Positions 10,956 to 22,199 of a stretch of DNA of 64,000 nucleotides are shown here, piece by piece. Position numbers and translations under genes: made by a program. Position 1 is the stretch's first letter. Every line of letters begins with the position of its first letter. This DNA comes from Musa acuminata AAA Group (Eukaryota; Streptophyta; Magnoliopsida; Zingiberales; Musaceae): NCBI RefSeq assembly GCF_036884655.1, contig NC_088335.1, positions 49,686,001 to 49,750,000 of the forward strand. Direction: 5' to 3'. The notes beneath the pieces were generated by a model. That model had not been told where the DNA came from, did no database searches, and worked only from the letters and a program-made list of their open reading frames with translations.

Positions 10956-12430
10956 AGTTAATGATATTTTCCTCCTCCAGCTACAAACTGTATTAGTTTT
11001 ATTGAGAAAATTTATCTTTGGTATTTCCTGATAATTGGGTGGTGGGTAATGTATCCTATCATGTATAGGACTTTCCCTAGATTTTCTTAATTATTTCAAT
11101 TGAAGATCTGTATAACATTATATATCTATTAATTACTAAATTTTGATATTGTAACAAATAGAACATTGTCATCTAACCTTGTGATACAGTCTCATCAAAT
11201 ACAATGCAAACTTACTAAACAATTGGTTAGAATCTCTTTATGAGTGTAGTCCCTTTTAGTAAAAAGATTTTGAGTCTACTAAGGATCTGATCACCTTTTG
11301 AATGATCTCATTACATGAACAATTGTGAATAATGCAACTATATGAAATTACTTGTAGAACGTGACTTGATGTATGTTTGCAATTATATATACATATGTAT
11401 GTGACTTGATCACTTGTTCTACTGACAACATCACTCAGAGGGTGTGCTGTCTGTTGGTTAATGTCTGCCATTTAATTTTAAACATTAAAAACTATCATGC
11501 TACCACGCAGTCAATAGCTTAGCTGATAGATTATATTTTCTTAATAAATAGTTTACATTGCTTCTGTTTTGTTAAAATTTAATCTACGAGAATAACACTT
11601 TGTGTGTTCTTCATAACTTGTTTCTGTTCTTATAGATTGACTGTGTAAAGTCCATATGCATGTTAATTTGTCTGAATGACAATATTTAGCTCTTATCTGT
11701 TATGATCTGATATAAGGTAGATATGGGACCAAGTAAAACTTACACATTCCCAAGTACATGGTCAATTTTTCATATGTATTTTAGCTTCAAATGTTTGGAT
11801 TTGTTTTATTATTGGTAGTTTTAATTAGTATCATAAATATTTTAATTTGAATGTCATAATTTGACATTTGTATTAAATAAATACTTAATAGTCCTACTTA
11901 ATCACTGATTAGCATGACTAAAACAATGTTACATCTTAAATATTATATTTTCTATACCTTAGTTTGACATTTGTATTAAATAAACATTTGATAGTCTGTC
12001 CTAAAGTTATAAATATGTGTTACCGATTAGCATGACTTAAAGAATATACAACATGAGAATGCTGGTATTTGAGGATGAGCTCTTGTACAATGGTGACCTA
12101 GGTTCGGAGTCACTAACACAACTTCTCTAATTTAAGGGTTAAGGATTTGTGACCCCCTCAAGCATTGGGTTGCCTAAGAATGCTGGCATTCCAATTGTAC
12201 TAAGTCGAAAATTAGTTTTGTTTGCTTCTTTATTCTATAGGTATTCTCGGTTGTATTTTCTTTGTCTTTCTTTTTTTGACATATATGCACATGGATACAA
12301 AATATATAATGTTTAGAGTACATGCTATGAAGCAATAGACATTTTTATTTTCGATCAGTAATATTTGTTTAGGCTTTAACTTCCACATTTTTCCTGGAAT
12401 TAATGTTCTGCATCGTATCAGTTAATATCT
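10956..12430. other. No recognisable feature
   Basis: AT-rich DNA downstream of the BIG fragment. The next BIG exon, expected in the same orientation, was not found. A short phrase (TTTGACATTTGTATTAAATAAA) occurs twice near 11860 and 11962, suggesting an old local duplication. Confidence 0.4.
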
Positions 12431-13077
12431 GTTGTGTTTGTGTATGTGTCCTGTGAGGTGTGTTTGTGTATGTTGTGTGTGTATTGTGTATATTATGTGT
12501 GTGTGTTATGAGTTGTGTGTGTATGTATGTGTGTGTTTTATATGTTATGTGTTGTGTGTATATATGTATGTGTTATGAGTTGTGTGTATATGTGTGTGTA
12601 TGTTATATGTGTTTGTGTAGTATGTGTTGTTACGAGTTGTGTGTATATGTGTGTGTATGTTATGTGTGTTTGTGTAGTATGTGTTGTTATGAGTTGTGTG
12701 TATGTGTGCTTTGTATGTTACTTGTGTGTGTGTAGTATCGGTTGTTATGAGTTGTGTGTGCGTTGTGCATGTTATGTATGTGTGTAGTGTGTAGTGTATA
12801 TTATGTGTCTGTTGTTTGTGTGTGTGTGTTGTGTATGTTATGTGTCTGTTGTGTGTGTGTTATGTATGTTGTGTGTATGTGTATTGTGTGTGTGTCTTTG
12901 TGTGTTGTTTATTGTGTATGTTATGTATGTGTGTAATTTGTGTTGTTATGGGTTGTATGTGTATGTGTGTGTATTGTATATGTTATATGTGTGTGTTGTG
13001 TTGTTATGGGTTGTATGTGTATGTGTGTGTTGTTATGAATTGTGTGTATATGTATGTGCTGTATATGTAGATGCCTG
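12431..13077 (+). repeat. TG-rich array B
   Basis: About 0.65 kb of TG-rich sequence using the same phrase as array A. GTTATGAGTTGTGTG-type units occur near 12507, 12567, 12627, 12685 and 12744. The two units around 12567-12680 are spaced about 60 bp apart and include GTTTGTGTAGTATGTGTTGTTA, which resembles a short minisatellite period inside the microsatellite. Confidence 0.9.
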
Positions 13078-13149
13078 ACAAAGCCTTGTGCATAATGTGT
13101 ATATGTATGTGCTGTATATGTAGATGCCTGACAAAGCCTTGTGCATAAT
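13043..13149 (+). repeat. 53-bp tandem duplication at the end of array B
   Basis: A 53-bp unit starting TGTGTATATGTATGTGCTG and ending ...CTTGTGCATAA occurs twice in a row, at 13043 and 13096, with essentially no differences. It joins TG-array sequence to unique sequence, so the duplication arose after the array met this flank. Confidence 0.9.
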
Positions 13150-13201
13150 CTATCTCCTAGTAATTCCTACTATGTGTGGATCACATCCTGTAGCTCTCAG
13201 C

Positions 13202-14035
13202 ATATTTTGCCGACGAATGAATTAGCATGTATCCGGTATTTGAACAAAATAATTCCATATAACTGTCAACAAAAACACAAGCTAAGCTTTTTGTAAGAGA
13301 CCCGATCAGGTATCCAGACTCCGGGAACAGCAAAAGATTCAAGTAGATCAGAACTACATAGAAGCATTACCTCGAATGAAGTTAAAATTGATTCCAGAAC
13401 AAGAGGTGAGAACATAAACAATACATCGCAGCAAAATTCTACTCTCTTCGATAAATAGTCAATGAATATGTTACAGAAATCTCATCAATTTATGTTACCA
13501 TCCATGGATCTACCAAGAACTTTTGCATCTGATTCACACAGCTGAATTCGATGGCTGGCTGGCAAAAGATCCTAACAAAGTGAACTTTTTAACTTTGCAC
13601 TACTTAGATTATAAGCATATCTTGCCGACGAATGAATTAGCATGTATCCGGTATTTGAACAAAATAATTCCATATAACTGTCAACAAAAACACAAGCTAA
13701 GCTTTTTGTAAGAGACCCGATCAGGTATCCAGACTCCGGGAACAGCAAAAGATTCAAGTAGATCAGAACTACATAGAAGCATTACCTCGAATGAAGTTAA
13801 AATTGATTCCAGAACAAGAGGTGAGAACATAAACAATACATCGCAGCAAAATTCTACTCTCTTCGATAAATAGTCAATGAATATGTTACAGAAATCTCAT
13901 CAATTTATGTTACCATCCATGGATCTACCAAGAACTTTTGCATCTGATTCACACAGCTGAATTCGATGGCTGGCTGGCAAAAGATCCTAACAAAGTGAAC
14001 TTTTTAACTTTGCACTACTTAGATTATAAGCATAG
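13202..14035. repeat. 415-bp direct tandem duplication
   Basis: Two nearly identical direct copies, about 13202-13616 and 13617-14035 (offset 415 bp at the shared GCCGACGAATGAATTAGC). Only the first few bases differ. Near-identity implies a recent event. The content is not recognised. Minus-strand sequence just outside, near 14250-14290, has TGTAGGTCCTAAGGGATC and GGTTGACCTTTACGGATG, which resemble the leader before the LTR end in the chromovirus elements of this window, so this may be a distantly related LTR region. Confidence 0.85.
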
Positions 14036-14616
14036 GAGATACATGTATAAAAAAACAATAGAATTCTAATTTTCCACATAAGGGCAGTAAGCGAAGATGT
14101 AACTCGCCTATGAAAACCCAGGTAATGGATTGGTTATTAGACAAAATAAAGATGATCTAACTCCTAATTTCTTAATTTTCCATTATCATGCACTTGACTA
14201 GTTTTACCTAAGTCATGCGACACTTATATATGTTCATCCGTAAAGGTCAACCATCCCGAAACCTCCGATGATCCCTTAGGACCTACAAAAGAAAAATCAG
14301 TTTAGAGAAAATATTTTACTCGGGATCCACAAACAATCATTTCAGCAAACACTTCATAGCCAATGTAAATTACAAACAAATTTTATATGTTTTGAACGGT
14401 CCGACAACAAAAGATCCAATGATCCACTACAGATCGAAATTCTCATAAGTGCCCACTTGACACAATCTTTGTTTGCAATCCTAAGACAACCATCAAAACG
14501 AAAAAAAAAGGGTCGCTAAGCCTACTGTCAGCTGTTTACATGTTGTGCAAAGCATGAACAAAACTGAAAAACACGGACATACATTAACATTACATGTTGT
14601 GCAAAGCATGTTGTGC
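14036..14616. other. Unassigned sequence, possible LTR-like leader on the minus strand
   Basis: No gene recognised. The minus strand around 14230-14290 carries a splice-acceptor-like run and GGTCCTAAGGGATCATCGG. This is weakly similar in layout to the ACAGGTCCTTCGGGACC block of the chromovirus LTRs at 22.7, 26.2 and 37.4 kb. The phrase GTTGTGCAAAGCATG recurs just before array C (near 14543, 14596 and 14607). Confidence 0.3.
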
Positions 14617-15592
14617 AAAGTGTGTAGTATGTATTTTTTTGAGTTGTGTGTGTATTGTGTATGTGTGTGTAGTGTGTGTGTATGTATGTGTGTGTATAGT
14701 GTATGTTGTTTGTGTGTGTATGTATGTGTGTGTATTATGAGTGTATGTGATACGTATTTTATGTGTATATTGTTATTAGTTGTGTGTGTATATTGTGTAT
14801 GTTATGTGTGTGTGTGTGTTTTGTATGTGTATTGTGTGTGTCTTTGTGTGTTGTGCATTGTTTGTGTTATGTGTGTTGTTATAAGTTGTGTATGTTATGT
14901 GTGTATTGTGTGTATGTGTTGTGGGTGTTGTGTGTATGTAGTGTATATTATTTTTTTTTTTGTGTTATGTTATGTGTGCGTGTGTAGTGTGTTGTTTGTG
15001 ATTTATGAGGTGTTGTTATGAGTTGTGTTGTATATGTTATGTGTGTGTATGTGTTGTGTGTAGTGTGTATTGTTTATGAGTTGTGTGTATGTGTCGTGTA
15101 TGTTATGTGTGTGTATGTGTATTGTATGGTGTCTTTGTGTGTTGTTTATTGTGTATGTGAGTTGTTATGAGTTGTGTGTGTATGTGTATTATATGTTGTG
15201 TATGTTATGTGTGTGTGTGTATTGTGTATGTTATGTGTGTGTGTGTGTATTGTGTGTTGTGTGTATGTGTGTGTGTGTATTGTGTATGTTATGTGTGTGT
15301 GTATTGTCAGTGTTATGAGTTGTGTGTGTATGTGTGCATGTGTATTATGTATGTTAAGAGTTGTGTGTATGTGTGTGTGTTATGTATGCTATGTGTGTTG
15401 TGTGTAATGTGTGTTATTATGAGTTGTGTTTGTATACATTGTGTATATTATATGTGTGAAGTGTGTGTTGTTATGAGTTGTATGTGTATGTATGTGTTGT
15501 TTGCAGTATGTGTTGTGTGTATATGTGTATTGTGCATGTGTTTTTTATTGTGTATATGTTATGTGTGTAGGTATTGTGTGTTTTGTGTGATT
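14617..15592 (+). repeat. TG-rich array C
   Basis: About 1 kb of T/G/A sequence of the same style as arrays A and B. The GTTATGAGTTGTGTG phrase recurs near 15016, 15166, 15313, 15418 and 15470. C is nearly absent from the plus strand. Confidence 0.9.
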
Positions 15593-16070
15593 GCTGCGAT
15601 CTTTTTGTCATAGATTATAGATCTATAGTGCAACTTTTTTTCTATGTTATGAGGTGTTTTACAAAGGGCTTTCGATGTGTTAGCACAAAAGAGGAAGAAA
15701 GGGCAACAACTGTTGCTACCCCTTAGATTGGCAAAAGGCTGCTTGCAGCCTTGGCTGAGAGCCCTTCTTGCTGCTCTAAGCTTGGCTAAAAGTAGCAAGA
15801 ATGAGAGCAACAAGACTGCTCTCAACCTGCTACATGGCAACCCTTGCCTAGCTACAAGGGGCACCCCTGGTGGCCAAGGTTTCTTGGCCTCAAGGGTTAC
15901 CCTAGTGGCCAGGACTCTTGGTTGCATGGGCAAGCAAACCCTGGTTGTGCAAGTACACCCTATAGCTAGTGTTTCTTGGCTGTAGAGGTAACCTTGGGGG
16001 CTAGGGAATCCTAGCCGCCCAAACCTGGCCGCGTGGGGCACCCTATTGTAGGGTACCCCAAAAGGTAGAA
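15593..16070. other. GC-richer unassigned segment
   Basis: A 0.45-kb segment with repeated words such as TGGCCAAGG, CTTGGCC and CTACAAGGGG, and open frames on both strands that match no family I know. It sits between array C and a TAA microsatellite. Its GC content contrasts with both neighbours, so it may be part of an unrecognised transposon. Confidence 0.35.
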
Positions 16071-16075
16071 AAGTA

Positions 16076-16109
16076 ATTAATTAAATAATTTAATAATAAT
16101 AATAATAAC

Positions 16110-16160
<51 letters not shown>

Positions 16161-16176
16161 TATTATTATTATTATC
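16076..16176 (+). repeat. (TAA)n / (TTA)n microsatellite
   Basis: A long run of AATAAT units followed by ATTATTATT, able to fold back on itself. It lies directly before repeat R1 copy 2, and R1 copy 1 also contains a TTATTATTATT run. Expansion of a tract native to R1 is a reasonable explanation. Confidence 0.95.
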
Positions 16177-16586
16177 TAGTAGTCCTACATGATAATGATG
16201 TGTACGTGATGTATGATGTAGATGGATGATCATTAACCATATGATGTGTGTATACATGTGATGTGATTATTATTATTATTGGAGCTTGTGAGCCTCCAAT
16301 TTTTTTCTCATTTATTGTTGGGCCTACGTGCCTATGATTAAGTTGTAATAATATGAGGAGACACGACGGGAGTGTAGAGGCGATAGCGAAACCCACGAGA
16401 CCGAGACGGATGATCACAGGGCATGGAGATGCCTATGCAACCGACGAGAACGAGATGGATGATCATAGGACATAGAGATATGTCGCTGCACACATAGATC
16501 TTGATATGAGTGATTAGGCCCATTGGCTCGGGCTTGATCATATTAGGATGTTGTCCATGATCATCTGGTGTGATTGCTGACACACC

Positions 16587-16667
<81 letters not shown>

Positions 16668-17126
16668 CATGCAACGTAGATATATATTAAATATGTATGT
16701 GTATGACACGCCATAGGAGACAAAATTAAAATCTCCTCTTTCGATAATATTAAGTCGGTAAACGTAAGACAATTAGATTGACCCACGTGACCTTCCATCA
16801 TTATAGGTAGGAATCGATTCCTAACGTAGGTTGAGTTGGTCGAGTCCCTCGAGACTCACCTATATCGCGATTCGCTATCTTGCCTACGACATAGAGATGT
16901 CACTGGTGACCTAAGGATATGGTATGCTTGGTCGAGTCTCTCAAGATTACGTTAAGACGCTGATTAGATCCCGATCCCCATTAGAGATCCGTCGAGGATC
17001 TTTGATTCATATACCGAAGGGAGTTATGTTAGTTTGTTAGAAAATATTACAGATATACTTAAATTGTGCAAGACACGAACTAACAGATCAGATTTCAAAT
17101 ACAAGCCCAACATTACACTGGATACT
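16172..17126 (+). repeat. Dispersed repeat R1, copy 2
   Basis: Second copy of the 8745-9856 segment, same orientation. It keeps the TCGAGTCYCTCGAG-type motifs near 16842 and 16931 but lacks about 190 bp between two of them and carries an expanded AT tract. It ends in the BIG C-terminal fragment (ACAGATATACTTAAATTGTG onward). Confidence 0.7.
16589..16665 (+). repeat. (TA)n microsatellite
   Basis: About 77 bp of uninterrupted AT dinucleotides inside R1 copy 2. The matching position in copy 1 (near 9200) has only a short TATATATA tract, so the run expanded after the duplication. Confidence 0.97.
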
Positions 17127-17206
17127 ACATATGTTCTTGCTTATTCTATAATAATGCTAAACGCTGATGCACACAATAGCATGGTGAAAGATAAGGTTTG
17201 TTACTG
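17030..17206 (+). pseudogene. Second, shortened BIG-type fragment (C-terminal piece fused to Sec7 piece)
   Basis: The BIG C-terminal piece (ILQIYLNCA-like, ending ...TLHWI) runs directly into the Sec7-end piece (TTYVLAYSIIMLNADAHNSM, VKDKVCY, stop). In the first copy the same pieces are separated by about 300 bp. The join falls on GATACT, which in copy 1 is present at both edges (near 9856 and 10157). This points to a deletion between short direct repeats. The Sec7 residues VLAYS are closer to the family pattern than VIDYS in copy 1, so neither copy is simply the parent of the other. Confidence 0.7.
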
Positions 17207-17600
17207 AAGGAAGCTACGAGCTCTTGCTAGGTTGTTGGACTCCTCCATTGACAATAGAGAGGAAGTCTCGATTCGTTGCGTCTATGATTGAGGCAACAAT
17301 AGAAAGCATCGACGATGGAGGCAGAAGCAACGCTAGGATTGGTTCGAGGTCATGTGAGTGTGAAGAGTGGCTTTTAAGGGTAAGAAAAAGGGTTATTAAA
17401 CTAGGTGCTCGCACGAAGCCTGGGTTTGAGTAAGCGCCTAAGCGGTGCCTCATTGAAGCACACCGCCTGGTCTACACATGAGACGCTCGAGCGCCTATTT
17501 AAATCATTACTTTTCTTCCTTCTGTTACACTTCTTGGCTCAATGTCTTTACTATTCTCTTGATCTCTACAATTTTTTTCCTCTGCTGCAGCTATTAATTA
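17207..17600. mobile_element. Probable hAT terminal remnant (GCGCC-rich)
   Basis: Contains GAGTAAGCGCCTAAGCGG, GCACACCGCCTGG and GACGCTCGAGCGCC, phrases typical of the GGCGC-rich ends of a common plant hAT family. A related stretch lies at 43.35 kb. The part from 17293 repeats at 19749 as the start of the tandem duplication. No transposase is present. Confidence 0.4.
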
Positions 17601-18005
17601 AATGGCAGCTTATAAAATGATGTCAATTTTGAAGAGATCCTTAACTAAGATCAGGGCAACCTAGGACCACAAACTTGCACTAATTTTGTCATCCGTCAAT
17701 CTGGTTAATCTTTATGGAATTCCTTTCTCTTTTCCCTATTATTGGTCTTCAATATTCACTTTTACAAGAGAATATTTTATTTTATTTTTCCTAATTGAAA
17801 TTTGTGATTTTTTTTCTTGGACTTGATCTGGTTAAGCTGTATGATTATGAAGATAATCATATTAACTCAAAACATGATCTTAATAATCTATGAAGTTATG
17901 AAGGACATATAAACATTTTTATCAGTGAATAGATTGAAATCCAACCTCGGGAAGGATGGGAGAAATGAACCTGATGCTTTAGAACATACTACAGCATTTC
18001 TTTTA

Positions 18006-19296
18006 CTAGGTACTGTCATCGGGAATGGTTGATATCGAGTCTCTCTGTGGTCGGTGCTTTGTTTTACTAGGCAAAGCTAGAATCCAGGAAGGAACCTCAC
18101 AGCCAGATGCTGCCATCAAATTGACTATGTTCCTCAGAAAAGGCTTATCCTCTTCGATGAAGAATGTTACAGCTTAGAACAATAGGAGAAACTAGGCAGA
18201 AGATCACAAGGCATAAGATTGGGAAAAGAAGAGCTTTAGAATCTGGATAGACAAATTTTAGAAAAGCATAAGATTAGGAAAAGAAAAGCTTTAGAATATG
18301 GAAAGACGATCACAAGGAATGAAGCCTGAGTGTGCATCTGCATAAAGATCATTAACAGTAGAAACTAGGCAGAAGATGGAAAAGTTGAATTTTGGGCATG
18401 GTACTATTGTTTTAAGGTTCATAAACATCTCATCCAATCATGAATTCATATTTGCTTATTGGTAAGACTTAACTTTATTCATCTGTTTATTCTCAGCAAG
18501 ATGATGACATCCAATCCTAATCCAAAGTTCTGAATAGGCATTGCCTTCTGTATTAGGATGCATTCCCAACATGAGTTTGCATGACCTGATATGCTAGTCC
18601 CAAACCTTATCTCTACCATTGACCCTCTCCCTCTCTCTGCAGGATGTTTGATTATTACTGTTTGAGAAATAGAGAGTGCTCAATGTTTTAAAAATTGTTA
18701 AATAAATCTAAATTGCTACTAATAACAATATTATTAGGGAGCCTCGAACTACCGTTTAAACAATTTCAATTGTATTAGTGCACTACACTGACATATTTAT
18801 GTTCATAATATAGAAAGGATATCCATCATTAAAAAGGAATAAGATATCATGCCTGTTCTGCTTGACAGACAGGCATATTTGATTAATCATGTGAATTTAA
18901 TGTGCTAGAAATATAAAGATATCAGTTGTACCTCTGAAAAGCTTTGACGAATAGCAAGCAAAATTCCCTTTTTCACTACCGGCAAAAACAGGCTTTTGCT
19001 TAATCATCTCGGAGGCAGAATTTCTGTCAAAAATTGTTCTGTTAGAGATGTATCATCTGAATAAGAAACTGGGAAGTTCATAGTGTAAATACGATTCTAC
19101 ATGCATACTTTCTACCAATGATGATTCGAACTGCATCAACCATAACTGTACTTGCAAGTTTTTCAACAGGAAAACTCACACTGAACAGTGTATCACTACA
19201 GTAGTTTTTGAACAGGCTTTGACCACAGAATCAATTTGTTCTACAAAACCTAGCTCAAAAAGCTTATCAGCTTCATCCAAGACAAGATATTTAACC
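18006..19296 (-). pseudogene. RH57: RH57 motif II to C-terminal exons, duplicate copy 1
   Basis: Same three exons as copy 2: 19109-19296, 18932-19023, 18006-18172. The motif III frameshift and the missing motif IV-VI exons are identical in both copies, so the damage came before the duplication. Substitutions are few, for example Ser against Tyr in EQID(S/Y)VVKACS. Confidence 0.85.
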
Positions 19297-19453
19297 CTGC
19301 ACAGAGCAAATACTAAATGAGATATGCATGACCATTAATAAAAGTTATTGCACTTTATACACCACTTCTTACATAAAAAATGCTGAATGCTATGGATACA
19401 AAGTCAATATGACAACATATTTATGTGTTAATAATATCTATAATACTTCAATG

Positions 19454-19748
19454 CAAGGAGTTTAATATCGAATGATATCGCTCGGTATGGGCAGTACGTA
19501 CCGATCCACCAGCAGATTGGTACACGGACCGTCCGCTATCGGGTGGTACCATCGATTAGGGCTATTTTCGCCCTATTACCATACGAAATCGATCGGTGAT
19601 GGTCGATTTCGATCGTCGCTGCCCGCTACCGGGCGGTATTAGCTGAGGGAGAAGGAAGAAGAGGGAGAGGAAAAGGGAGAACTTGGAAATCCGACACCGC
19701 TCTCCCTCGACGATCTCGATCTGTCATCGTCCTGTTATGAACGGTCAT
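19454..19748. mobile_element. hAT-like element, left part only (truncated by the duplication)
   Basis: Begins CAAGGAGTTTAATATCGAATG and contains the GGTATGGGCAGTACGTACCG and TACACGGACCGTCCGC words shared by the other small hAT-like elements of this window. It ends 14 bases into the chromovirus LTR at the duplication border. Confidence 0.75.
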
Positions 19749-22199
19749 GCAACAATAGAAAGCATCGACGATGGAGGCAGAAGCAACGCTAGGATTGGCT
19801 CGAGGTCATGTGAGTGTGAAGAGTGGCTTTTAAGGGTAAGAAAAAGGGTTATTGAACTAGGTGCTCGCACGAAGCCTGGGTTTGAGTAAGCGCCTAAGCG
19901 GTGCCTCATTGAAGCACACCGCCTGGTCTACACATGAGACGCTCGAGCGCCTATTTAAATCATTGCTTTTCTTCCTTCTGTTACACTTCTTTGCTCAATG
20001 TCTTTACTATTCTCTTGATCTCTACAATTTTTTTCCTCTGCTGCAGCTATTAATTAAATGGCAGCTTATAAAATGATGTCAATTTTGAAGAGATCCTTAA
20101 CTAAGATCAGGGCAACCTAGGACCACAAACTTGAACTAATTTTGTCATCCGCCAATCTGTTTAATCTTTATGGAACTCCTTTCTCTTTTCCCTATTATTG
20201 GTCTTCAATATTCACTTTTACAAGAGAATATTTTAATTTATTTTTCCTAATTGAAATTTGTGATTTTTTTTCTTGGACTTGATCTGGTTAAGCTGTATGA
20301 TTATGAAGATAATCATATTAACTCAAAACATGATCTTAATAATCTATGAAGTTATGAAGGACATATAAACATTTTTATCAGTGAATAGATTGAAATCCAA
20401 CCTCGGGAAGGATGGGAGAAATGAACCTGATGCTTTAGAACATACTGCAGCATTTCTTTTACTAGGCACTGTCATCGGGAATGGTTGATATCGAGTCTCT
20501 CTGTGGTCGGTGCTTTGTTTTACTAGGCAAAGCTAGAATCCAGGAAGGAACCTCACAGCCAGATGCTGCCATCAAATTGACTATGTTCCTCAGAAAAGGC
20601 TTATCCTCTTCGATGAAGAATGTTACAGCTTAGAACAATAGGAGAAACTAGGCAGAAGATCACAAGGCATAAGATTGGGAAAAGAAGAGCTTTACAATCT
20701 GGATAGACAAATTTTAGAAAAGCATAAGATTAGGAAAAGAAAAGCTTTAGAATATGGAAAGACGATCACAAGGAATGAAGCCTGAGTGTGCATCTGCATA
20801 AAGATCATTAACAGTAGAAACTAGGCAGAAGATGGAAAAGTTGAATTTTGGGCATGGTTGTTTTAAGGTTCATAAACATCTCATCCAATCATGAATTCAT
20901 ATTTGCTTATTGGTAAGACTTAACTTTATTCATCTGTTTATTCTCGTCAAGATGATGACATCCAATCCTAATCCAAAGTTCTGAATAGGCATTGCCTTCT
21001 GTATTAGGATGCATTCCCAACATGAGTTTGCATGACCTGATATGCTAGTCCCAAACCTTACCTCTACCATTGACCCTCTCCCTCTCTCTGCAGGATGTTT
21101 GATTATTACTGTTTGAGAAAAAGAGAGTGCTCAATGTTTTAAAAATTGTTAAATAAATCTAAATTGCTACTAATAACAATATTATTAGGGAGCCTCGAAC
21201 TACCGTTTAAACAATTTCATTTGTATTAGTGCACTACACTGACATATTTATATTCATAATATAGAAAGGATATCCATCACTAAAAAGGAATAAGATATCA
21301 TGCCTGTTCTGCTTGACAGACAGGCATATTTGATTAATCATGTGAATTTAATGTGCTAGAAATATAAAGATATCAGTTGTACCTCTGAAAAGCTTTGACG
21401 AATAGCAAGCAAAATTCCCTTTTTCACTACCGGCAAAAACAGGCTTTTGCTTAATCATCTCGGAGGCAGAATTTCTGTCAAAAATTGTTCTGTTAGAGAT
21501 GTATCATCTGAATAAGAAACTGGGAAGTTCATAGTGTAAATACGATTCTACATGCATACTTTCTACCAATGATGATTCGAACTGCATCAACCATAACTGT
21601 ACTTGCAAGTTTTTCAACAGGAAAACTCACACTGAACAGTGTAGCACTACAGTAATTTTTGAACAGGCTTTGACCACATAATCAATTTGTTCTACAAAAC
21701 CTAGCTCAAAAAGCTTATCAGCTTCATCCAAGACAAGATATTTAACCCTGCACAGAGCAAATACTAAATGAGATATGCATGACCATTAATAAAAGTTATT
21801 GCACTTTATACACCACTTCTTACATAAAAAATGCTGAATGCTATGGATACAAAGTCAATATGACAACATATTTATGTGTTAATAATATCTATAATACTTC
21901 AATGCAAGGAGTTTAATTTCGAATGATATCGCTCGGTATGGGCAGTACGTACCGATCCACCAGCAGATTGGTACACGGACCGTCCGCTATCGGGTGGTAC
22001 CATCGATTAGGGCTATTTTCGCCCTATTACCATACGAAATCGATCGGTGATGGTCGATTTCGATCGTCGCTGCCCGCTACCGGGCGGTATTAGCTGAGGG
22101 AGAAGGAAGAAGAGGGAGAGGAAAAGGGAGAACTTGGAAATCCGACACCGCTCTCCCTCGACGATCTCGATCTGTCATCGTCCTGTTATGAACGGTCGT
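19749..22199. repeat. 2.45-kb tandem duplication, copy 2
   Basis: Second copy of the 17293-19748 unit. Here the hAT-like sequence continues into a complete chromovirus LTR, so copy 2 keeps the original right-hand context and copy 1 carries the truncated junction. Confidence 0.95.
20462..21747 (-). pseudogene. RH57: RH57 motif II to C-terminal exons, duplicate copy 2
   Basis: Exon 21560-21747 reads VKYLVLDEADKLFELGFVEQ and IDYVVKACSK, then, shifted in frame, TLFSVSFPVEKLAS and VMVDAVRIIIGRK. Exon 21383-21474 reads NSASEMIKQKPVFAGSEKG and LLAIRQSFSE. Exon 20462-20628 reads TFFIEEDKPFLRNIV, AASGCEVPSWILAL and HRPQRDSIST before a stop. Exon phases join correctly (S-R|V-K-Y; G-R-K|N-S). The 755 bp between 20628 and 21383 contain none of the expected FVQ, ATDVMARG or HRIGRSGR motifs. 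Confidence 0.85.

Larger units (their letters stand above)
17293..19748. repeat. 2.45-kb tandem duplication, copy 1
   Basis: Starts GCAACAATAGAAAGCATCG and is nearly identical to 19749-22199, with sparse substitutions and small indels (offset 2456 falling to 2451 bp). It holds RH57-type helicase exons on the minus strand, the left part of a hAT-like element, and at its right edge the first 14 bases of a chromovirus LTR (TGTTATGAACGGTC), after which it joins copy 2. Confidence 0.95.

Noticed and set aside
16589..16801. Frames with runs of Ile-Tyr
   Set aside because: They are direct translations of the (TA)n microsatellite.
8745..17126. The two R1 copies as LTRs of one retrotransposon
   Set aside because: Both copies extend into the same BIG exon fragment, there is no PBS or polypurine tract at the inner edges, and the DNA between them is not retroelement-like. 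A segmental duplication explains them better.
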